11,375 nucleotides of DNA from Candidatus Falkowiibacteriota bacterium (GTDB lineage Bacteria; Patescibacteriota; Patescibacteriia; Patescibacteriales; UBA12465): the NCBI GenBank assembly GCA_026396945.1, contig JAPLVX010000013.1, positions 1-11,375 of the forward strand, in the 5' to 3' direction. The notes beneath the pieces were generated by a model. It saw nothing but the letters and a program-made list of their open reading frames with translations, ran no database searches and was not told where the DNA came from. The position numbers and the translations under genes are program-made. This document shows positions 6,995-11,375 of this stretch, one piece after another (position 1 is the first letter of the stretch; every line of letters starts with the position of its first letter).

Positions 6995-7933
6995 TTATCT
7001 AACTAACAAGTAGAGACCGGAGAAGACTAAAATGACGGCTAGGGTCTTCTGAAGTACAATCGGCCAAGAAAACGTTTCCCGCAAAAGTTTGGGAGCTAAG
7101 AGGGCCAAGCCGGCGCTAATAACTAAAAGAAAGGCGTACTGTACCCCCTGCAAAGCATTAACTAGGGCAACTGATCCCAGAAAGATTGCATAATTTTGAA
7201 AAATAAAACCAGTTGCTCCTAAGCTTTGGTTTAAAAATACCAAACCTTTGTTCCGCTTTTGGCTATGGCCGGAAGTAAAACTGGCAATTATTTCTCGGCG
7301 ATTGCGGCGAACCAACAAAAAAAATGAAACAAAGATTGCCGCCCCTAAACGGCTCCAAATAAAGGCACTAGCAAAAGATTGAAAGGAATAAGAATATTTA
7401 CTGCTCAGAAAATAAAGAGAATAGGCCAACGCGGAAAATAACGCCAACCAGAGACCCCCCGAACCATGATTTTGGCTTAAACGTAAGTGGCACAATACTC
7501 GAGAAGCGAAACTTCGATGCCTGGGCAAAAGGGCAATCACCAAGACTCCTAATAGAAGAAGCAGGATCCCACCATACTGATTTGCCCGATAGACTTCGTG
7601 AAAAATAAGATAAGATAAGAGTAAAGAAAAAACTGGGGTTGTGCCACCAATAAAAACCAGAATTCTGGCCGCCTCACCGCGCTGCAAAGCTTCGTACAAA
7701 AGCCAGAGAGCGATAGCAAAAATAAAACCAATTAAGATATTCATTGAAAAAAGCCCCCAGCCTGGCCACTCCAGAAACCAGGGCGCCGCGACAAAGATCA
7801 ACAATCCCAAAAAACAGACAATAAAAGCATAGGCCTTGGCGCTTTTAAGAACATTGTCAATCAAAAACTTATCTAAAAGATTAACTACTGCCAAAATGAA
7901 ATAGGCAACGACGGCGGCGACTAGCCAAGACAT
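6995..7933 (-). CDS. EamA/DMT-superfamily 10-TM transporter
   Basis: This integral membrane protein of 312 aa has ten hydrophobic helices, approximately 3-22, 34-53, 61-80, 88-111, 119-137, 159-178, 185-208, 229-250, 254-276 and 293-311. They form two five-helix EamA repeats. Each repeat ends with the family pattern of an acidic residue after helix 4 (Glu113 in FHEVYRANQYGG; Glu286 in LRETFSWP) followed by a Gly/Leu-rich helix 5. A basic loop (138-156) joins the repeats. DMT proteins export metabolites or move sugars and lipid-linked sugars; the substrate here cannot be told. Sandwiched between a glycosyltransferase (18-nt gap) and a glycosidase-like gene (4-nt gap), it may translocate a glycan intermediate. 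That role is inferred. No SD precedes the ATG at 7933. Confidence 0.88.
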   Translation of the reverse strand: MSWLVAAVVAYFILAVVNLLDKFLIDNVLKSAKAYAFIVCFLGLLIFVAAPWFLEWPGWGLFSMNILIGFIFAIALWLLYEALQRGEAARILVFIGGTTPVFSLLLSYLIFHEVYRANQYGGILLLLLGVLVIALLPRHRSFASRVLCHLRLSQNHGSGGLWLALFSALAYSLYFLSSKYSYSFQSFASAFIWSRLGAAIFVSFFLLVRRNRREIIASFTSGHSQKRNKGLVFLNQSLGATGFIFQNYAIFLGSVALVNALQGVQYAFLLVISAGLALLAPKLLRETFSWPIVLQKTLAVILVFSGLYLLVR

Positions 7934-7951
7934 AATGTTTTTTAAATTTAA

Positions 7952-9232
7952 TTAATTAAACAAAGCTTCAATTTTATAGGCCCCAAGAGGAGAAGCATAT
8001 AGAAACCCGGCCACGGCCGCTCGTATCAAGTGTCCGGAGTTAAGCCAATCCGGCAACCATTCATCAACACATTCTACTGGCAAACTATCAATGCCGGCCC
8101 CGAGTTCCAATAACCAAGCGCGATTAAAATCTTCCTGAGAACCAACCGGTTCACTGATAATAATAGGTAAACCCAGGGCGCAATAAAAAGATAACTCCGA
8201 AGGTTTGGTCCATAAAATATCGGTATTCCTTAAGCAAATATTAAATTCTCGGAAATATTCTATCTTATCAGGGGCGAAAACAACCTTTACTCCGACGCAA
8301 TCGCTTAAACCGGCCCGAGCAATTTCAGCGACAAAATAATCACGAATCTCGGGTCGATTGCCAGCCACTAAATTTAAATGAAATTTTCCTGATTTAATGC
8401 CAGTCGATAGTTTTGACATAATTTTAATGCCCACTTCTTTTTGGGCGCCGGCGCCACCAACCGCAAAAGTAATAGTTATTGCCGAAGACTCGGTCGTCAC
8501 CTCATTATTAATGAAATCCTGATAATAGGCCTTATGTTCACCGTTCCGGTCCAACCTCTTAAGCCTTTTGCTTAAATCATCAACCAAAATTTCTTTTTTA
8601 GCGCCAACATTCTCTTTTGGCAAAGGAAAACCACTGACAATAATGTTTTTTTCGGGGACGCCGTACATTAAAAATCTTGTTTTAACTTTTTCGCTTGGCA
8701 CCAAGAACTTAATACGACTTTTCTCCGGCTCAAGTGGGGCCCAAGCGCGAGAAGCGTCAGTATCACAAATCAAACAATAAATATCACCTTTATATTTATG
8801 ATATTCGGCCATATAAGCGGCCACGAAGAAGGTGGTCACAAAAGGTAGGTTGCTTTTATTTAATTTTTCAATCAAATCAAGGCCTAGGCCTTTCTTTATA
8901 AATCGGTAAAAATACCACTGCTGTATAGTCGGACGAGATAAGTCGCGAAAAGGATAAAGTGGTTTAATTTTCTGAAAAGCATCCATTATTTCAAAAATTA
9001 AACCGCCAACTAGAGGTAATTTTTTCAAACGAGAAAATTTTTCATAAGAACGTAAGCTTTTCTCCCAGTATTCTTTTTCCCAAGCCGGGATGCCATGGTA
9101 ATTGTTAATAGTAATTATTTCTCCACCACTCAAATCCATCAAAGGATAGGCGGCGCGTTGATGACCATAGCCCATGTCGGCCGCAACTAAATTAATTTTT
9201 TTACTCTTACTAATCATAAAGATTGGAATCAT
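7952..9232 (-). CDS. GT-B glycosyltransferase, MGDG synthase/MurG-like
   Basis: This 426-aa protein is likely a GT28-type enzyme. The N-terminal loop VAADMGYGHQRAA (16-28) matches the GxGH acceptor loop of monogalactosyldiacylglycerol synthase and related lipid glycosyltransferases. ICDTDASRAWAPLEPEKSRI (155-174) and FLVPSEKVKTRFLMYGVPEK (176-195) resemble the same family's central region. FAVGGAGAQKE (256-266) opens the C-terminal Rossmann domain. WTKPSELSFYCALGLPIII (341-359) with SEPVGSQEDFN (360-370) is the nucleotide-sugar site. No signal peptide or TM helix is evident, so a peripheral membrane enzyme acting on a lipid acceptor is plausible. It is first in the unit with EamA and the glycosidase-like gene. 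The ATG at 9232 has an SD-like AAAGGGAG 6 nt upstream; Met6 is an alternative start. The specific sugar and lipid are unknown. Confidence 0.87.
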   Translation of the reverse strand: MIPIFMISKSKKINLVAADMGYGHQRAAYPLMDLSGGEIITINNYHGIPAWEKEYWEKSLRSYEKFSRLKKLPLVGGLIFEIMDAFQKIKPLYPFRDLSRPTIQQWYFYRFIKKGLGLDLIEKLNKSNLPFVTTFFVAAYMAEYHKYKGDIYCLICDTDASRAWAPLEPEKSRIKFLVPSEKVKTRFLMYGVPEKNIIVSGFPLPKENVGAKKEILVDDLSKRLKRLDRNGEHKAYYQDFINNEVTTESSAITITFAVGGAGAQKEVGIKIMSKLSTGIKSGKFHLNLVAGNRPEIRDYFVAEIARAGLSDCVGVKVVFAPDKIEYFREFNICLRNTDILWTKPSELSFYCALGLPIIISEPVGSQEDFNRAWLLELGAGIDSLPVECVDEWLPDWLNSGHLIRAAVAGFLYASPLGAYKIEALFN

Positions 9233-9238
9233 TACTTT

Positions 9239-9246
9239 CTCCCTTT
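9239..9246 (-). promoter_or_regulatory. Shine-Dalgarno sequence of the MGDG-synthase-like gene
   Basis: AAAGGGAG reads on the minus strand from 9246 to 9239, 6 nt before the ATG at 9232. It directly abuts the TATAAT box at 9252-9247, so the predicted transcript start falls inside it. Confidence 0.55.
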
Positions 9247-9275
9247 ATTATAGCAAAAATTACCAAAACTAGTAA
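9247..9275 (-). promoter_or_regulatory. Probable promoter of the GT-EamA-GH unit
   Basis: On the minus strand a consensus TATAAT (9252-9247) is preceded by TGC, forming an extended -10. A partial -35, TTACTA (9275-9270), sits 17 bp upstream. The -10 ends only 14 nt before the ATG, predicting a leader of about 8 nt. The promoter lies in the 63-nt gap after trxB, where no terminator is visible, so read-through from trxB is also possible. Confidence 0.5.
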
Positions 9276-9295
9276 TTTTAAATTGAAAATTTGTA

Positions 9296-10204
9296 TTATT
9301 TTGTTTGTAGATATTGATAGGCGCTCAAAGCGGCGATTGTTCCTTGCCCCATAGCCACCGGAATTTGTTTAAACTCACAATCGGTGACATCACCAGCCGC
9401 AAATAAACCCGGAGTTTTTGTTTCGCCCCGATTATTAATAATGATTTGTTGCCCCTCAGTTCTATCCACAAAATCGGCAACCAAATCAGTACTGGCAATT
9501 CGACCAATTTCAATAAAAACTCCGTCTAGAATAATCTCCTTGTCTTTCCCCTCTAATTTATTGGTAACCACAATTTTCTCAACTTTAGTTTGACCAACAA
9601 TTTCTTTCATATCATAATTTAAAAGCATTTCTATATTTGATCTATTTTTTACTTCCTGAACTAAAATTTCAAAAGCTTTAAGTTTATTGTTACGATGAAT
9701 TAAATAAACTTGAGTCGCAATTTTTGATAAAACCTCAGCCGCGTCTAAAGCGGAATTGCCGCCACCAATCACGGCGACGGTTTTGTTCTTATAGAAAGGG
9801 CCGTCACAATTAGCACAGTAAGAAACGCCATGACCATTTAATTCAATCTCTCCCGGGACGGCTAAGCGACGAGGAGATAGGCCAAGGGCAACGATAATTG
9901 TTCGAGCGATAAATCTTTCTTTAATAGTATAAACGACAAAAGACGAATCCGCCTGTCGCTCAATTTTTTGCACCTCGTCATTTTTCAATTCAGCCCCGAA
10001 AGAAAGAACCTGATCTTTTATTTTGTTAATCAGTTCAAAGCTACTAATCAGACCGAAGCCGGGGTAATTTTCAATTTCATTAGCCCAAATCATCTGACCG
10101 CCGAGCTCTTTCCCGATAATTAGGGTTTTCATTTCCCGACGGGTAGCAAATATACTGGCCGTCATACCGGCTGGGCCGGAACCAATGATAATAAGGTCGT
10201 ACAT
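9296..10204 (-). CDS. trxB: Thioredoxin reductase (NAD(P)H-disulfide, FAD-dependent)
   Basis: This 302-aa cytosolic flavoprotein reduces thioredoxin. FAD-binding GSGPAGM lies at 8-14 just after the first strand, with GGQMIW at 35-40 and ENYPGF at 45-50. The redox pair is C130-A-N-C133-D. The NAD(P)H domain has GGGNSALDAAE (147-157). AAGDVTD (269-275) is the second FAD motif and precedes the C-terminal IPVAMGQG (281-288). The frame is open to 10294, but the extra 30 residues are not conserved-looking, and MYDLIIIG at 10204 is the standard N-terminus. The usual NADPH 2'-phosphate motif HRRxxxR is altered to HRNNKLK (170-176). Hence cofactor preference is uncertain. A ferredoxin-NADP reductase-like relative is unlikely, given the CxxC. 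No clear SD is seen. Confidence 0.95.
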   Translation of the reverse strand: MYDLIIIGSGPAGMTASIFATRREMKTLIIGKELGGQMIWANEIENYPGFGLISSFELINKIKDQVLSFGAELKNDEVQKIERQADSSFVVYTIKERFIARTIIVALGLSPRRLAVPGEIELNGHGVSYCANCDGPFYKNKTVAVIGGGNSALDAAEVLSKIATQVYLIHRNNKLKAFEILVQEVKNRSNIEMLLNYDMKEIVGQTKVEKIVVTNKLEGKDKEIILDGVFIEIGRIASTDLVADFVDRTEGQQIIINNRGETKTPGLFAAGDVTDCEFKQIPVAMGQGTIAALSAYQYLQTK

Positions 10205-10265
10205 AAACAATAAATTAACCCGTTTCAACAACGAGCCAAGTAAATTAATTTTTATCTTATCTTTA

Positions 10266-10294
10266 ATTATAAATATTTTTTCACTTAAAAGCAA
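10266..10294 (-). promoter_or_regulatory. Probable trxB promoter
   Basis: On the minus strand TTGCTT (10294-10289) and a consensus TATAAT (10271-10266) are separated by 17 bp. The predicted start near 10259 gives a leader of about 55 nt before the ATG at 10204. This also supports the shorter trxB start, because the upstream in-frame ATG at 10294 lies inside the -35 box. Confidence 0.6.
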
Positions 10295-10322
10295 ATTTGA
10301 ATATATTCTTGTTTTCTCAAGG

Positions 10323-10353
10323 TTGCTCCTGGTAGTATATTGCTCCTAGGAGC
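10323..10353. repeat. Direct repeat TTGCTCCT with a perfect palindrome (possible operator)
   Basis: TTGCTCCT occurs at 10323-10330 and may be compared with the near-identical ATTGCTCCT at 10339-10347. The second copy forms part of the perfect 12-bp palindrome GCTCCTAGGAGC (10342-10353). The copies are spaced 17 bp start to start and lie about 65-95 bp upstream of the predicted trxB transcription start, a position suited to a dimeric regulator. The palindrome lacks a U-tract, so a terminator is unlikely. Confidence 0.5.
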
Positions 10354-10524
10354 TTGATAAATTGTTTCATAACAGCTTTTCCACAGATTATACCAATTTT
10401 TAATTTGGCTAATATTAAAATAAATATAAAGATAAGTCCACATTTAATTAGACTTATACACCAAAACAATAATCAACTACTTATAAACAATTTGTGTCGA
10501 AAATATAGATTGTAAACTGCCTAT

Positions 10525-10552
10525 TTGACATTTAATTTTAAAGTAATAAACT
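10525..10552 (+). promoter_or_regulatory. Probable promoter of the PQ-loop gene
   Basis: A perfect -35 consensus TTGACA (10525-10530) is followed 16 bp later by TAAACT (10547-10552), a 4/6 match to the -10. Transcription would start near 10559, about 36 nt before the TTG start codon. Confidence 0.5.
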
Positions 10553-10581
10553 TTTAATATAAATGAAATAATCTAAACAAA

Positions 10582-10590
10582 AAAGGAGGT
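10582..10590 (+). promoter_or_regulatory. Perfect Shine-Dalgarno sequence deciding a TTG start
   Basis: AAAGGAGGT is fully complementary to the canonical 16S rRNA anti-SD tail and ends 4 nt before TTG at 10595. It is the strongest ribosome-binding site in the window, and no ATG lies at a suitable distance, so it fixes the TTG start. Confidence 0.85.
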
Positions 10591-10594
10591 AAGC

Positions 10595-11242
10595 TTGTCG
10601 CTCTTTGAAATCATCAAAAGTACCATCGAATATAAAAATATTGGTTGGAATGTAATCACCCTTAGTTTCTTAGCCACAATCCCTTTAACAATGTTCCAAA
10701 TTAGAGCGGCTATTAAACAAAACAGAATAATCTGGAAAAGCAAATCAAGCGAATCGTGGACATTAACCTTGTTCGCCTATCTTTGTTTTTACTTTTTATC
10801 TTTTATCTTCTACGGATTGAATCTTGGGAGCATAGCTTTCTTTTTAAGTGGCTTACCCGGATTTTTCTACATCCCAATCATGATTGGAGTTTGGAAATAT
10901 AAAAAAAGATCAAGCATGGATTGCTTGGCCTCAGTCTCTCTGTCTCTAATAATACCATTAATGGCTTTTTCTAATAGCAAGGGGCTGTTCATGTTAATCA
11001 TGTTTGGCGTCGGGGCTATGGCAATGATAACCCAAGCCTATAAAATGATAAGAAATGATAACTACAAAGATGTTGAACCGGAATTTTTAATATCTTTCCT
11101 CGTTAGCTCTGTCTTTTGGTTAATCTACTCAATTTCAACCACCGCTTGGGCCATCGTGATTTCTAGCTCCCTATCATTATTATTTCTTTCAGTCATGCTA
11201 GTTTTATATTTTCGCTGGCACAAAAAAAGGCTCACTCCTTAG
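10595..11242 (+). CDS. 7-TM PQ-loop/SWEET-like membrane protein
   Basis: This 215-aa integral membrane protein has seven hydrophobic helices, about 17-36, 54-73, 79-101, 109-126, 129-148, 163-182 and 184-207. The spacing is 3+1+3, as in eukaryotic SWEET sugar transporters and other PQ-loop proteins. Repeat 1 reads FLATIPLTMFQIRAAIK (25-41), then KSKSSESWTLTLFAYL (48-63), close to the PQ-loop pattern of a Gln after TM1 and a K-S-S-x-S loop before TM2. However, Phe34-Gln35 replaces Pro-Gln, with a Pro at 30. Repeat 2 has ITQAYKMIRNDNYKDVEPEFLISF (145-168), weaker but in register, then IYSISTTAWAI (177-187). A transporter of a small solute, possibly sugar or amino acid, is plausible. The family assignment is by eye. 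The TTG start follows a perfect SD. It is divergent from trxB and alone on its strand, ending before a bidirectional hairpin. Confidence 0.75.
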   Translation: MSLFEIIKSTIEYKNIGWNVITLSFLATIPLTMFQIRAAIKQNRIIWKSKSSESWTLTLFAYLCFYFLSFIFYGLNLGSIAFFLSGLPGFFYIPIMIGVWKYKKRSSMDCLASVSLSLIIPLMAFSNSKGLFMLIMFGVGAMAMITQAYKMIRNDNYKDVEPEFLISFLVSSVFWLIYSISTTAWAIVISSSLSLLFLSVMLVLYFRWHKKRLTP

Positions 11243-11265
11243 ATAATTGGGTCTTTTTTTAAAAC

Positions 11266-11297
11266 AAAAACAATAACCTGCCTTGGTTATTGTTTTT
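11266..11297. terminator. Bidirectional terminator hairpin between the PQ-loop gene and tRNA-Ala
   Basis: A perfect 13-bp inverted repeat has arms AAAAACAATAACC (11266-11278) and GGTTATTGTTTTT (11285-11297) with a 6-nt loop. The T5 end serves the plus strand, and the A-run (11261-11270) supplies T-richness on the minus strand. It follows the PQ-loop stop by 23 nt and lies one base from the encoded CCA of tRNA-Ala, so it can end both transcripts. Confidence 0.8.
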
Positions 11298-11298
11298 C

Positions 11299-11375
11299 TG
11301 GTGGACCATAAGGGACTTGAACCCTTGGCCTCTTCCATGCCATGGAAGCGCTCTAGCCAACTGAGCTAATGGCCC
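11299..11375 (-). tRNA. tRNA-Ala (anticodon GGC)
   Basis: On the minus strand the acceptor stem GGGCCAT (11375-11369) pairs with ATGGTCC (11309-11303), including one G-U pair. The D arm is GCTC...GAGC. The anticodon stem CTTCC/GGAAG encloses ATGGCAT with anticodon GGC (11341-11339). The T arm is AAGGG-TTCAAGT-CCCTT. Discriminator A (11302) is followed by an encoded CCA (11301-11299). The gene fits completely, with its first base at the window edge. Its promoter lies outside the window. Confidence 0.96.

Larger units (their letters stand above)
10205..10594. other. 390-bp AT-rich divergent intergenic region
   Basis: No convincing gene is visible in either direction. The region holds the trxB promoter (10266-10294), a paired repeat with a palindrome (10323-10353), several DnaA-box-like 9-mers between 10377 and 10489, a promoter candidate for the plus-strand gene (10525-10552) and a strong SD (10582-10590). 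Confidence 0.7.

Noticed and set aside
7549..7832. Small open frames over the EamA gene on both strands
   Set aside because: They are shadows of the transporter coding sequence with no initiation signals.
8568..8780. 70-codon plus-strand frame inside the MGDG-synthase-like gene
   Set aside because: It is antisense to a recognisable glycosyltransferase region, with no SD or family features.
9325..9593. Short frames on both strands over the trxB C-terminus
   Set aside because: They overlap the conserved AAGDVTD region of trxB and are frame shadows.
10205..10294. 30-residue N-terminal extension of trxB
   Set aside because: The conserved N-terminus begins at MYDLIIIGSG, and the upstream ATG lies within the predicted -35 box, so it would not be transcribed.
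10342..10353. Palindrome GCTCCTAGGAGC as a terminator
   Set aside because: It has no loop and no T-run on either side, and there is no gene end nearby.
1..11375. Mobile elements, CRISPR arrays, phage genes or defence systems
   Set aside because: No transposase, integrase, spaced direct-repeat array or known defence domain is visible in any reading frame.

Overview
The window is AT-rich, uses the standard code and is packed with short intergenic gaps. It carries a mix of housekeeping genes and poorly characterised envelope genes. That mix, together with sparse Shine-Dalgarno (SD) sequences inside operons and TTG starts, suggests an uncultivated low-GC bacterium. A Candidate Phyla Radiation/Patescibacteria member is my best guess, but it is inferred from gene style and not from a marker gene.

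Layout. Positions 1-54 hold the last codons of an unidentified plus-strand gene, which meets a minus-strand phosphoenolpyruvate synthase gene (ppsA, 132-2546) across a perfect bidirectional terminator (81-112). From 2601 to 5932 the plus strand is an unusual mixed tRNA/mRNA array: promoter, tRNA-Leu(UAG), prolipoprotein diacylglyceryl transferase (lgt), an MFS transporter, tRNA-Gly(UCC), and a GT-B glycosyltransferase whose start codon lies 4 nt after the tRNA discriminator base. Facing it on the minus strand (9275 down to 5953) is a compact three-gene unit: an MGDG-synthase/MurG-like glycosyltransferase, a 10-TM EamA/DMT transporter and a membrane-anchored GH-A-type glycosidase-like protein. 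Upstream of that unit, also on the minus strand, is thioredoxin reductase (trxB, 9296-10204) with its own promoter. A 390-bp intergenic region (10205-10594) separates trxB from a divergent plus-strand gene for a 7-TM PQ-loop/SWEET-like protein. This gene has the strongest SD in the window and a TTG start. The window ends with a bidirectional hairpin (11266-11297) and a complete minus-strand tRNA-Ala(GGC).

How the genes may work together. PpsA makes PEP from pyruvate for gluconeogenesis and sugar supply. Lgt begins lipoprotein maturation. The two glycosyltransferases, two multi-spanning transporters and anchored glycosidase look like an envelope glycan or glycolipid synthesis, export and trimming set; that joint role is inferred from adjacency and family only. 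No mobile element, integrase or CRISPR array was found.
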